Shown: positions 1-8,558 of the stretch, one piece after another
Layout: the number at the start of each line of letters is the position of its first letter
Position numbering within the stretch: the stretch's first letter is position 1
Source: Erythrobacteraceae bacterium
GTDB lineage: Bacteria; Pseudomonadota; Alphaproteobacteria; Sphingomonadales; Sphingomonadaceae
Direction of reading: 5' to 3'
Assembly (NCBI GenBank): GCA_027486035.1
Contig: JAIXPX010000041.1
Span: 1-64,000 of the forward strand
DNA: 64,000 bases
Program-made: the position numbers and the translations under genes
Notes under the pieces: generated by a model
Seen by the model: only the letters and a program-made list of their open reading frames with translations
Database searches by the model: none
What the model was told of the DNA's origin: nothing

Positions 1-899
<899 letters not shown>

Positions 900-910
900 C
901 TTACCTGTGT

Positions 911-934
911 CGCGGACCATGGGGTCGGTCCGCG
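911..934 (+). terminator. Hairpin after rho
   Basis: CGCGGACC at 911-918 pairs perfectly with GGTCCGCG at 927-934 around an 8-nt loop, 12 bases after the rho stop. There is no T tract after it, so it is not a classic intrinsic terminator. It may stabilise the mRNA end or separate rho from the BLUF gene. Confidence 0.4.
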
Positions 935-960
935 GTGTCAGCCCTTGAAGGACGGGACCT

Positions 961-1353
961 GTGCTTAGCCAGTACCTCTACATCAGCACCGCGCCGACCC
1001 TGCCGCGCGAAGAAGTCGATGCCATCCTCGCCGCGAGCGCGCGCAACAATCCGGCCCGCGGCATCACCGGCCTGCTGCTGTTCAACGGCCGAAATTTCCT
1101 CCAGCTGCTCGAGGGTGAGGAGAGCGAGGTCGCCGCACTGATGGAGACAATCACCGCCGATCCGCGCCATGCGGGCGTCTCGGTGCTCGATCGCCGGACG
1201 ATCGAAGCGCGGGCCTGCCCCGACTGGGCGATGAAGCGGGTGATGATCGCCGAGAGCATCGAAAGCCGCCGCGAAATGCTCGAGCGTGACTTGCCCCGGG
1301 ATCTCGACCCGGACGTGCGCAAGATGATCGTCAACTTTGCGGTGCTGAACTGA
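961..1353 (+). CDS. Short BLUF-domain blue-light photoreceptor
   Basis: A 130-residue protein made of a BLUF (FAD-binding blue-light sensor) domain and a short helical tail, with no output domain. The residues of the flavin hydrogen-bond network are visible: Tyr7 in QYLYIS, Asn30 in RNNPARGITG and Gln48 in FLQLLEGE. The PDWAM stretch holds the semi-conserved Trp and Met. It starts at GTG 961. Stand-alone BLUF proteins of this size usually act by binding a partner protein, but none can be named from the neighbours (rho upstream, an NTF2-like protein convergent downstream). The family call is firm; the signalling role is unknown. Confidence 0.93.
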   Translation: MLSQYLYISTAPTLPREEVDAILAASARNNPARGITGLLLFNGRNFLQLLEGEESEVAALMETITADPRHAGVSVLDRRTIEARACPDWAMKRVMIAESIESRREMLERDLPRDLDPDVRKMIVNFAVLN

Positions 1354-1354
1354 T

Positions 1355-1750
1355 CTAGGCCTTCGCTGCCGCGAGCTGTGCGGCCATCATCTCCCAGACC
1401 TTGTTTATCGCCTTCAACGGCCTGACCATCACTTTGAAATCGCTTATTTTTCCTTGCGAATTCCAACTGATGATGTCGACCCCGTTGATCGCGATTCCAT
1501 CAAGTTCCGTGACGAATTCGAGCATCATCTCGTTGCCGTCGACGAGCTCGCGGACATAGTGGAACCTGTCGTTCCCCAGCACATGGCTGGCAGCGACGAG
1601 ATAGGCCATCACGATCGGCTTGCCGACCTGGGGGGTGTGCACCACCGGCGAGTGGAACACGGCATCATCCGCGAGCAGATCCGAAAGGATGGCGGGATCG
1701 CTCCCGCCCTCCATATAGGCATGCCAGCGGGCCAGGCCATCGCGGCTCAT
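1355..1750 (-). CDS. SnoaL/NTF2-like protein
   Basis: A 131-residue single-domain protein of the NTF2/SnoaL cone fold, recognisable by the N-terminal helix followed by LLADDAVFHSPVVHTPQVGKPIVMAYL and the later strands FVTELDGIAINGVDIISWNSQGKISDFKVMVRP. Family members are small-molecule isomerases or hydrolases, or ligand-binding proteins; no substrate can be read here. It overlaps the dienelactone hydrolase stop by four bases (ATGA), so the two are probably translated from one mRNA and may act on related compounds. Its stop lies next to the convergent BLUF gene stop. Confidence 0.8.
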   Translation of the reverse strand: MSRDGLARWHAYMEGGSDPAILSDLLADDAVFHSPVVHTPQVGKPIVMAYLVAASHVLGNDRFHYVRELVDGNEMMLEFVTELDGIAINGVDIISWNSQGKISDFKVMVRPLKAINKVWEMMAAQLAAAKA

Positions 1751-2445
1751 GCCAGATGCTCGGCGAAGAAGGCGGCGGTGCGGCTGTCGGCGAGGGTTGC
1801 GGCCTCCTCGTCGCGGCGCTTGCCAGTTTCGGTCGCAAAGCCGTGGTCGAGACCGTCGTAATCGTGCAGCGTCACCTTCGGGTGATCATCAAGACCTTCG
1901 TGCATTGCGGCCTGTGTTTCACGTGGAACAAAGCCGTCCTGGGTCGGGATATGGAGCATCAGCGGGTGGGCGATCGCGTGCTTCTCGTGAAGCAGGCCAT
2001 CTATGCCGACGCCGTAGTAGCCCACGCTCGCATCGATATCGGTGCGCGCCGCGGTCATGTAGGCGAGACGACCGCCGAGGCAGTATCCGACGCAGCCGAC
2101 TTTGGTGACGCCCAGCGTGCGGCGGATGTGGTGGATGGTCGCCTCGATATCGCGGATGCCCTTGTCCTGGTCGAATTCCCCGAACAGCCCGAGCGCGCGC
2201 TGGAATTCGGGCTCCACATCGGGATCGAGCACGATGCCGGGCTCGATCCGCCAGAACAGGTCGGGCGCCACGGCGAGGTAGCCTTCTGCGGCCAGCTTGT
2301 CGCACTTCTGGCGGATCCCCGGGTTCACCCCGAAGATCTCCTGGATGACGATGATCGCCGCACGCGGCGTGCCTTCGGGGTGGGCGACATAGGCGCCGAA
2401 GCTCGCGTCTCCCTCGAGGGTGGGGATCGTTGCGTTGAGGCTCAT
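1747..2445 (-). CDS. Dienelactone hydrolase family protein with an embedded parS site
   Basis: A 232-residue alpha/beta hydrolase of the dienelactone hydrolase family. The Cys-Asp-His triad is visible: Cys122 in GYCLGGR, Asp170 in PTQDGF and His201 in GLDHGF. The ATG at 2445 was chosen because it begins the normal family N-terminus and is preceded by the purine-rich GAGAGAGA; an in-frame extension to 2628 would run across the neighbouring gene. A parS site encodes residues 173-177 (VPRET) only two residues after the catalytic Asp. The natural substrate is not evident. Confidence 0.9.
   Translation of the reverse strand: MSLNATIPTLEGDASFGAYVAHPEGTPRAAIIVIQEIFGVNPGIRQKCDKLAAEGYLAVAPDLFWRIEPGIVLDPDVEPEFQRALGLFGEFDQDKGIRDIEATIHHIRRTLGVTKVGCVGYCLGGRLAYMTAARTDIDASVGYYGVGIDGLLHEKHAIAHPLMLHIPTQDGFVPRETQAAMHEGLDDHPKVTLHDYDGLDHGFATETGKRRDEEAATLADSRTAAFFAEHLA
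1915..1930. other. parS site 1 (variant), inside the hydrolase gene
   Basis: TGTTTCACGTGGAACA, whose reverse complement TGTTCCACGTGAAACA fits the published TGTTNCACGTGAAACA parS consensus. It has one base different from the perfect palindrome. It lies in the coding sequence of the dienelactone hydrolase, read on the minus strand as VPRET. Confidence 0.82.
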
Positions 2446-2548
2446 GGGTCTCTCTCTCGTGATTGGAAAAGTCACGCGGACCCTATCTCTTGCCTTGCTC
2501 GGCTGCCAAGCCCAAATGAAGGGGACAGGGGGAGAGGAGACCCAGCCC

Positions 2549-2800
2549 GTGAAAATCAATATCGAGATCGAATGCACGCCCGAGGAGGCCCGCAGTTTCA
2601 TGGGCCTGCCCGATGTGAGTGCAGCCAATAATGTCTATGTCGAGAACATTGCGAAGGCGATGCGCGGCGTCTCCAATCCCGAACACCTCCAGCAATATGC
2701 CTCGGCGCTCGCGCCGATGGGGCAGATGGGGATGAAGCTGTTCCAGAGCTTCATGGAAAGCGGAATGAAGTCCGCTCCGGGACCGAAGAGCTCCGACTGA
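2549..2800 (+). CDS. Small conserved DUF6489-like protein
   Basis: An 83-residue cytosolic protein beginning MKINIEIECTPEEARSFMGLPDV, a sequence type I recognise as a small uncharacterised family common in alphaproteobacteria (DUF6489-like, from memory). GTG 2549 was chosen because GGAGAGGAGA at 2531-2540 is a strong ribosome binding site at the right distance; an ATG at 2516 in the same frame lacks this. The C-terminal half is a methionine-rich amphipathic helix (APMGQMGMKLFQSFMESGM), suggesting a protein-protein or membrane-surface contact. It ends 6 bases before mnmE and is probably co-transcribed with it. Function unknown. Confidence 0.75.
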   Translation: MKINIEIECTPEEARSFMGLPDVSAANNVYVENIAKAMRGVSNPEHLQQYASALAPMGQMGMKLFQSFMESGMKSAPGPKSSD

Positions 2801-2806
2801 CCAATC

Positions 2807-4093
2807 ATGAGCGAGACGCCGACGATCTTCGCGCTGTCGAGCGGCGCGCCGCCGGCGGGCGTGGGGGTGATCCGTGTCTCCGGGCCGCGTGCAGGGGCGG
2901 CCTTGGTCACGCTCGCGGGGCGTTTGCCGCCGCCGCGCCGGGCCTCGCTGGCGAGACTGCATGATGGCGGGGGCGGGGCGCTGGATGAGGCGCTGATCCT
3001 GTGGTTCCCGGGCCCCAACACCGCCACGGGTGAAGACCTCGCCGAGTTCCATTGCCATGCGGGCCGTGCGGTGATTGCTGCCGTTGAGGCGGCGCTTGGG
3101 GCACTTCCGGGTCTGCGCCGGGCGGAACCTGGCGAATTCACCCGCCGCGCCTTTGCCAATGGCCGTATCGATCTGGCCGAGGCCGAAGGGCTGGGTGATC
3201 TCCTTGCCGCCGAGACCGAGCTCCAGCGGGCGGCGGCGCTGGCCAATGCGGGCGGTGCCCTGTCAAGACAGGTGGAGCTCTGGCGTGAACGCGTGCTGGG
3301 CCTGTCCGCTGAGGTTGAAGGCGTTCTCGACTTCTCGGACGAGGAGGACTCTGCCGATCTCCCCCAATGTTTCACGTGGAACATTGCCGCGCTTGCGGCG
3401 GAGCTGCGGGAGTGGCTGGCGCGTCCCCGTTCCGAACGCCTGGGTGAGGGTTTTCGCGTCGTGCTTGCCGGGCCACCCAATGCCGGCAAGTCGACATTGT
3501 TCAACACGCTGGTTGAAAGCGAGGCGGCGATCACCTCGCCGATCGCGGGGACCACCCGCGACGTCATCGAACGGTCGGTCGCAATCGGCGGCGTGCCTTT
3601 CACTTTCATCGATACAGCCGGGCTGCGTGAGACCGGAGCGGCCGATCCCATCGAGGCCATCGGCATCGACCGCGCTCGTGGGGCGCTGGCACGCGCCGAT
3701 CTGGTGTTGTGGCTGGGCCCAGAGGGGGAGGGGCCGGTAAACGCCTGGGAAATCGCGGCGCAGGCGGATCGTGAGGATTTCGTGGCGAAACCGGCGGCAC
3801 GCTTCACCCTTTCCGCTGCGACGGGTGAGGGGATCGCGGTGCTCAAGACCGCATTGGTCGATGCGGCGCGCGCTGCCCTTCCGAAACCGGGTGAGGCAGC
3901 GCTCAACACCCGTCAGCACGCGCGTCTTGCGGAAGCTGCCGAGGCGCTCGATGATGCGCAGCATCTCTCCGATCCCCTGCTGGTGGCCGAGGAGCTGCGC
4001 CGCGCGCGTCTCGCTTTTGACCGGTTGATCGGGCGAGCGACGACCGAGGATATGCTCGACACCTTGTTCGGACGGTTCTGCATCGGCAAGTGA
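2807..4093 (+). CDS. mnmE: tRNA modification GTPase MnmE, with parS-encoded insert
   Basis: With MnmG this GTPase installs the (carboxymethyl)aminomethyl group on U34 of several tRNAs. The 428-residue protein has the N-terminal formyl-THF-binding domain, the helical domain, and a GTPase domain with P-loop GPPNAGKST (222-230), the GTTRDV switch and DTAGLRE. It ends in the diagnostic FCIGK with the catalytic Cys425. Residues 188-193 (CFTWNI) are written by a parS-like site and lie in the helical domain just before the G domain. The partner mnmG follows after two further parS sites. Confidence 0.97.
   Translation: MSETPTIFALSSGAPPAGVGVIRVSGPRAGAALVTLAGRLPPPRRASLARLHDGGGGALDEALILWFPGPNTATGEDLAEFHCHAGRAVIAAVEAALGALPGLRRAEPGEFTRRAFANGRIDLAEAEGLGDLLAAETELQRAAALANAGGALSRQVELWRERVLGLSAEVEGVLDFSDEEDSADLPQCFTWNIAALAAELREWLARPRSERLGEGFRVVLAGPPNAGKSTLFNTLVESEAAITSPIAGTTRDVIERSVAIGGVPFTFIDTAGLRETGAADPIEAIGIDRARGALARADLVLWLGPEGEGPVNAWEIAAQADREDFVAKPAARFTLSAATGEGIAVLKTALVDAARAALPKPGEAALNTRQHARLAEAAEALDDAQHLSDPLLVAEELRRARLAFDRLIGRATTEDMLDTLFGRFCIGK
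3368..3383. other. parS site 2 (variant), inside mnmE
   Basis: TGTTTCACGTGGAACA, identical to the variant at 1915 and matching the TGTTNCACGTGAAACA consensus on the other strand. It encodes CFTWN at MnmE residues 188-192. Confidence 0.82.
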
Positions 4094-4102
4094 GGGGTGC
4101 GC

Positions 4103-4138
4103 TTGCGGCAAATGTTTCACGTGAAACATTTGCCGCAA
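4103..4138. other. parS site 3 within a 36-bp perfect palindrome
   Basis: The 16-bp parS TGTTTCACGTGAAACA occupies 4113-4128. The dyad continues outwards without a mismatch to 4103 and 4138, giving 18-bp arms. It lies 9 bases after the mnmE stop. The extended arms could also form an RNA hairpin at the mnmE end, but there is no T tract. Confidence 0.92.
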
Positions 4139-4149
4139 AAACCCCGAAA

Positions 4150-4165
4150 TGTTTCACGTGAAACA
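4150..4165. other. parS site 4, mnmE-mnmG intergenic
   Basis: TGTTTCACGTGAAACA, a perfect palindrome, 37 bp centre to centre from site 3. This pair is the only closely spaced one and is a good candidate for the main ParB loading point. Confidence 0.92.
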
Positions 4166-4199
4166 TTCCGCGTCAAGATGCCGGTTGAGCGACACCCGT

Positions 4200-4218
4200 G
4201 AATCGTCTTTGACGATTC
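4200..4218 (+). promoter_or_regulatory. Hairpin in the mnmG leader
   Basis: GAATCGTC and GACGATTC form a perfect 8-bp stem around TTT, 28 bases before the mnmG ATG. No T tract follows. It may affect mnmG translation or mRNA stability; the role is inferred only from position. Confidence 0.35.
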
Positions 4219-4246
4219 GCCCCCTGGGGCCTATCTGCGCCTCGTC

Positions 4247-6112
4247 ATGCATTCCTTCGATGTCATCGTCATCGGCGGCGGTCACGCCGGGGTGGAAGCT
4301 GCCTGCGCGGCGGCCCGGATGGGCGCGCGAACGGCGCTGGTGAGCTTTGATCTCGACGCGGTCGGGGCGATGAGCTGCAATCCTGCCATCGGCGGTCTCG
4401 GCAAGGGCCACCTCGTGCGCGAGGTTGACGCTCTGGATGGCATCATCGCCCGCGCGGCTGACGCGGGGGCTATCCACTACCGGATGCTCAACCGTTCCAA
4501 GGGCAGCGCTGTCTGGGGACCGCGCGTTCAGGCTGATCGGGTGCGCTTCAAGGCTGCGGTACAGGCAATGGTCCGCGCGCAGGCCGGTCTGATGCTGGTT
4601 CAGGGTGAGGCGGCTGCCTTGAAGCTGGCGGGAGGGCAGGTCGCGGGGCTTGAGCTTGCCGATGGCACGATCCTCGATGCACGGCGCGTGGTGCTATGCA
4701 CCGGGACCTTCCTCGGCGGCGTGCTGTTCCGGGGCGAGGAGCGTTTCGAGGGCGGGCGGATTGGTGAGGATACCGCCAAGCGCCTCGCCCGGCAGCTTCG
4801 CGGTGCCGAACTGCCGATGGCCCGCCTCAAGACCGGCACGCCGCCGCGGCTTGACGGGCGCACGATCGATTGGGCCGTGCTTGAGGAGCAGCCCTCTGAC
4901 AGCGAGGGCTGGACGATGTCCCCGCTTACGGGGCGCCGCGTCAACCCGCAGGTTTTTTGCGCGATCACCCGCACCGCGCAGGCCGGCCATGACGCGATCC
5001 GCGCCAATCTCCACCGCTCACCGCTGTTCTCCGGCGCCATTGCGGCGGCAGGGCCGCGTTACTGCCCCTCGATCGAGGACAAGATCCACCGTTTCGGTGA
5101 CCGCGAGGGGCACCAGGTGTTCCTCGAACCCGAAGGGCTCGACAGTCACCTCGTCTATCCCAACGGCATCAGCACCTCGCTTCCTGTCGATGTGCAGGAG
5201 GTCGTGGTGCGCACCATGCCCGGCTGCGGACAGGCCCAGATCGTGCAGCCGGGCTATGCGGTGGAATATGACCATATAGACCCGCGCGCTCTGACGCCGG
5301 ACCTGCAGGTGAGGGCCATCCCGGGGCTCTACTGTGCCGGCCAGATCAACGGCACCACAGGCTATGAGGAAGCTGCCGCGCAGGGCCTTGTGGCGGGGCT
5401 TGAGGCGGCTGCGGCAGCACTGGGCAAGGCGGCACCGAAGCTCGACAGGGCCAATAGCTACATTGCGGTGATGGTCGACGATCTGACGCTTCAGGGCGTG
5501 TCCGAACCCTATCGGATGCTGACGGCCCGCGCTGAATATCGTCTGCGCCTGCGTGCCAATAATGCTGCCACCCGGCTTACGGGGCTCGGCATCGCCTCGG
5601 GGTGTATTGGCGAAGAGCGCCGTCGCTGGTGGGAACGGCGGGAAGAGGTGCGGGAAATGTTTCACGTGAAACATTCGCGGAAGATTCATGCCCGCGACCT
5701 CGCAGATCGTGGGCTCGCTGTCCGCCGCGACCAGGGCGAGAAGACGCTGGCCGAGTGGCTGCGCTATGATGGTGTGACGCCCGAGGCCCTGTCGCCCTGG
5801 CTGGGTGATCTGACCGTGCTCGACCCGCTTCTGGCCGAGGAGATGGCGGAAGACGCAGCCTACGCGCCCTACCTCGCCCGTCAGGATGCCGAACTTCGTG
5901 ACCTGCGCGCCAGCGAAGCCCTGCCGCTGCCGGCGGACTTTCCCTATGGCGAGGTGCCGGGGCTTTCGAACGAGATGGTCGAGCGGCTCGGCAAGGCTGC
6001 GCCTGTAAACCTGGCGGCGGCGGGGCGTGTTCCGGGTGTCACGCCGGCGGCGCTTTCGGCTTTGCTGGTTCACGCGCGCCGCAGGTTGGCGGACGGGGAG
6101 CAAGCGGCATGA
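4247..6112 (+). CDS. mnmG: tRNA uridine-5-carboxymethylaminomethyl modification enzyme MnmG (GidA), with parS-encoded insert
   Basis: This FAD enzyme is the MnmE partner in wobble-uridine modification of tRNA. The 621-residue protein starts with the dinucleotide-binding motif [10 protein letters not shown] (from residue 10), followed by the family signature blocks [20 protein letters not shown] and [17 protein letters not shown]. The second block [17 protein letters not shown] and a C-terminal helical domain complete it. Residues 471-476 are MFHVKH, the direct translation of a parS site, placed in the C-terminal part after the [12 protein letters not shown] block. The stop overlaps the rsmG start by four bases. 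Confidence 0.97.
   Translation: MHSFDVIVIGGGHAGVEAACAAARMGARTALVSFDLDAVGAMSCNPAIGGLGKGHLVREVDALDGIIARAADAGAIHYRMLNRSKGSAVWGPRVQADRVRFKAAVQAMVRAQAGLMLVQGEAAALKLAGGQVAGLELADGTILDARRVVLCTGTFLGGVLFRGEERFEGGRIGEDTAKRLARQLRGAELPMARLKTGTPPRLDGRTIDWAVLEEQPSDSEGWTMSPLTGRRVNPQVFCAITRTAQAGHDAIRANLHRSPLFSGAIAAAGPRYCPSIEDKIHRFGDREGHQVFLEPEGLDSHLVYPNGISTSLPVDVQEVVVRTMPGCGQAQIVQPGYAVEYDHIDPRALTPDLQVRAIPGLYCAGQINGTTGYEEAAAQGLVAGLEAAAAALGKAAPKLDRANSYIAVMVDDLTLQGVSEPYRMLTARAEYRLRLRANNAATRLTGLGIASGCIGEERRRWWERREEVREMFHVKHSRKIHARDLADRGLAVRRDQGEKTLAEWLRYDGVTPEALSPWLGDLTVLDPLLAEEMAEDAAYAPYLARQDAELRDLRASEALPLPADFPYGEVPGLSNEMVERLGKAAPVNLAAAGRVPGVTPAALSALLVHARRRLADGEQAA
5658..5673. other. parS site 5, inside mnmG
   Basis: TGTTTCACGTGAAACA, perfect palindrome. 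With the preceding A and following T it reads ATG TTT CAC GTG AAA CAT in the mnmG frame, giving MFHVKH at residues 471-476. Confidence 0.92.
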
Positions 6113-6735
6113 TTGTCACTGAAGACGAGGCGCGCGCCTATGTCGCCGGGCTGACCGACTCCGCCGGGATGGCGCGGCTGGAGACCCTCGCCGCCATGGT
6201 GCTCGATGAAAACCAGCGGCAGAATCTGATCGCCAGGGCGACCGAGCCGCATATCTGGCAGCGCCACATCGCCGATTCGGCGCAGCTCCTCCAAAATGTT
6301 TCACGTGAAACATTGGGTGCGAATGCGGGCGGCCCCTGGCTTGATCTCGGCAGCGGACCCGGCTTTCCCGGGCTGGTCATCGCCGCCCTTTGCCCGAACA
6401 TGCCGGTCGTTCTGGTCGAATCCCGCGCGCGCCGTGTGGAATTCCTCCTCCGCGCCGTCGCAGCGATGGATTTGCCGAAATGCCGGGTGGAGGGTCAGCG
6501 ACTTGAGCGCGTCGAACCCTTTGCGGCGCGTGCCATTTCCGCACGGGCTTTCGCTCCGCTCGACCGACTTCTCAACCTATCCGCACCCTTCTCCACAAGG
6601 GCCACGGCCTATGTCTTGCCCAAGGGCCGCTCGGCGGCGCAGGAGTTGGAGGCGCTGAAGCCTTCGATTCGAGCAATGTTTCACGTGAAACATTCCTTGA
6701 CCGATCCCGATGCGGGGATCATCGTGAAGGCCTGA
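6109..6735 (+). CDS. rsmG: 16S rRNA (guanine527-N7)-methyltransferase RsmG (GidB), with two parS-encoded inserts
   Basis: RsmG methylates G527 of 16S rRNA using S-adenosylmethionine. The 208-residue protein shows the N-terminal helical cap, the AdoMet-binding motif [13 protein letters not shown] and downstream [14 protein letters not shown]. Its coding sequence carries two parS sites in two different frames: residues 63-68 are NVSRET, just before the AdoMet motif, and residues 190-195 are MFHVKH, near the C-terminus. ATG 6109 overlaps the mnmG stop, so the pair is translationally coupled, and parA follows after 56 bases. Confidence 0.96.
   Translation: MIVTEDEARAYVAGLTDSAGMARLETLAAMVLDENQRQNLIARATEPHIWQRHIADSAQLLQNVSRETLGANAGGPWLDLGSGPGFPGLVIAALCPNMPVVLVESRARRVEFLLRAVAAMDLPKCRVEGQRLERVEPFAARAISARAFAPLDRLLNLSAPFSTRATAYVLPKGRSAAQELEALKPSIRAMFHVKHSLTDPDAGIIVKA
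6297..6312. other. parS site 6, inside rsmG
   Basis: TGTTTCACGTGAAACA, perfect palindrome, read in the frame AAT GTT TCA CGT GAA ACA to give NVSRET at RsmG residues 63-68. Confidence 0.92.
6677..6692. other. parS site 7, at the 3' end of rsmG
   Basis: TGTTTCACGTGAAACA, perfect palindrome, encoding MFHVKH at RsmG residues 190-195. It lies 100 bp upstream of the parA ATG, so ParB spreading from it could reach the parAB promoter region. Confidence 0.92.
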
Positions 6736-6791
6736 CACGCGAAACTGCGTAGATTCCGGCGGAATCCGCAAGCGGGAAGGACGAGCACGTC

Positions 6792-7568
6792 ATGCTGACC
6801 ATTGCGATTGCCAACCAGAAGGGCGGCGTGGGCAAGACCACCACGGCGATCAACATTGCAACCGCGATGGCGGCGACGGGCTGGCGCACGCTGCTGATCG
6901 ACCTTGACCCGCAGGGCAATGCCTCGACCGGCCTCGGCGTTCACGCCGCTTCGCGTGAGGTTTCGAGCTATGACCTTCTGGTCGACGAGGTCACGCTCGA
7001 CAGCGCCGTCGTGCGCTCGGCGATCCCCAAGCTCGACATTGTTCCGGCGACTGTCGACCTGTCCGGCGCCGAGGTTGAGCTTGTTGCGGTCGATAACCGC
7101 ACGCATCGCTTGCAGAAGGCTCTCGCTGGTCACACCGGTCACGACATCTGCTTCATCGATTGTCCGCCGTCGCTGGGCCTGCTGACGCTGAATGCCCTGT
7201 GCGCGGCCAATACTCTGCTGGTGCCGCTGCAATGCGAGTTCTTCGCGCTCGAGGGCTTGAGCCAGCTCCTCCAGACAGTCGATCAGGTGCAGCAGCGCTT
7301 CAATCCCGATCTCGGGATTATCGGTGTCGCGCTGACGATGTTTGATCGCCGCAACCGCTTGACCGATCAGGTCTCCGACGATGTCCGTGATTGCCTCGGC
7401 AAGCTGGTCTTCGACACGGTGATCCCGCGCAATGTGCGCCTGTCCGAGGCACCGAGCCACGGACTTCCGGCGCTGATCTACGACCAGCATTGCACCGGCA
7501 GCCGCGCCTATATGGCGCTCGCCCGTGAGCTGATCGGCCGATTTCCCGCAGAAAGACAGGCTGCATGA
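6792..7568 (+). CDS. parA: Chromosome partitioning ATPase ParA
   Basis: ParA is the deviant Walker ATPase that binds the nucleoid non-specifically and moves ParB-parS complexes. The 258-residue protein carries KGGVGKTT at 10-17, the DLDPQGNASTGLG block, and the switch segment FIDCPPSLGLLTLNAL. The length is that of chromosomal ParA, without the N-terminal DNA-binding extension of plasmid type Ia proteins. GGGAAGG just upstream serves as ribosome binding site. A small hairpin (GATTCC/GGAATC, 6752-6766) lies between rsmG and parA. The stop overlaps parB by four bases. Confidence 0.97.
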   Translation: MLTIAIANQKGGVGKTTTAINIATAMAATGWRTLLIDLDPQGNASTGLGVHAASREVSSYDLLVDEVTLDSAVVRSAIPKLDIVPATVDLSGAEVELVAVDNRTHRLQKALAGHTGHDICFIDCPPSLGLLTLNALCAANTLLVPLQCEFFALEGLSQLLQTVDQVQQRFNPDLGIIGVALTMFDRRNRLTDQVSDDVRDCLGKLVFDTVIPRNVRLSEAPSHGLPALIYDQHCTGSRAYMALARELIGRFPAERQAA

Positions 7569-8527
7569 CCGAGGACAGTAACCAATATATTGATATTTCA
7601 TCGCTTTCGCGCGCCGCTTCGGAGAAGCCCCGGCGTCTCGGGAAGGGGCTTGGTGCGCTTCTTGGCGAAACCCGCCGTGAAGAACCCGTGATGCGCCGCG
7701 ACGATGCGGTGGAGACACCGGCCGACGGCACTTCGCCCTTGCGGATGATCCCGGTTGCATCGATCAAGCCGCTCCCCGGCAACCCGCGCAAATACTTCGA
7801 CGAGGCCGCCCTCAGCGAACTTGCCGCCTCGATCGCCTCGCGCGGTGTGATCCAGCCGATCATCGTCCGCCCGCACCCCGATGGGGATGGCTACCAGCTC
7901 GTCGCCGGTGAACGCCGCTGGCGGGCAGCGCAGAAGGCCCGGCTGCACGAGATTCCCGCGCTGGTGCGCAACCTTTCCGATCGCGAGGTGATGGCGCTTG
8001 CGCTGATCGAGAACCTCCAGCGCGAAGACCTCACCCCGGTCGAGGAGGCGCGTGCCTATCACCGCCTTTCCGAACAGGAAGGCATGATCCAGGTCGACAT
8101 CGCCAAGATGGTCGAGAAATCGCGCAGCCACGTCGCCAACATGATGCGGCTGATGACGCTGCCCGACCGGGTGCTCGACTTCATCGAGCAGGGCAAGCTG
8201 ACCATCGGCCATGCCCGCGCGCTGATCGGGCGGGACGATGCCATGCACCTTGCCGAGGTGGCTGTGGCCGAGGGCCTTTCGGTGCGCGATATCGAGACGC
8301 TCACCCGCAAGGCCGGCAAGAGTGCGGATTCGCCCGCGCAACCTCCGCTTTATCCCTCGGAAAATGCTGACATTATTGCCGTCCAGCAGCATCTCGAGGA
8401 ATTTCTCGGCCTGTCGGTCCGGATCAAGCCGGAGGTCGATCCGCGCAAGGGGACGATCACAGTCCGCTACACAACGCTCGATCAGCTCGATCTGGTCTGC
8501 CAGCGCCTCACCGGCGGCGAGTTCTAG
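7565..8527 (+). CDS. parB: Chromosome partitioning CTPase/DNA-binding protein ParB
   Basis: ParB loads on parS as a CTP-dependent sliding clamp. The 320-residue protein shows an N-terminal RLGKGLGALLGE segment (24-35) of the kind that stimulates ParA. It then has the CTP-binding domain with GERRWRA (GERR at 115-118) and ENLQREDLTPVEEARAY, the helix-turn-helix parS-binding region QVDIAKMVEKSRSHVANMMRL, and a C-terminal dimerisation domain. It is translationally coupled to parA. Its target sites are the eight parS sequences in this window. Confidence 0.97.
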   Translation: MTEDSNQYIDISSLSRAASEKPRRLGKGLGALLGETRREEPVMRRDDAVETPADGTSPLRMIPVASIKPLPGNPRKYFDEAALSELAASIASRGVIQPIIVRPHPDGDGYQLVAGERRWRAAQKARLHEIPALVRNLSDREVMALALIENLQREDLTPVEEARAYHRLSEQEGMIQVDIAKMVEKSRSHVANMMRLMTLPDRVLDFIEQGKLTIGHARALIGRDDAMHLAEVAVAEGLSVRDIETLTRKAGKSADSPAQPPLYPSENADIIAVQQHLEEFLGLSVRIKPEVDPRKGTITVRYTTLDQLDLVCQRLTGGEF

Positions 8528-8558
8528 GCCTCCGGCCTCGCCGCGCAGGCTTGGCGGT

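Noticed and set aside
3903..4343. Small open frames that begin MFHVKH at the intergenic parS sites (minus 4166 and plus 4149)
   Set aside because: The ATG belongs to the parS sequence itself; no ribosome binding site and no conserved protein follow. They are by-products of the centromere motif.
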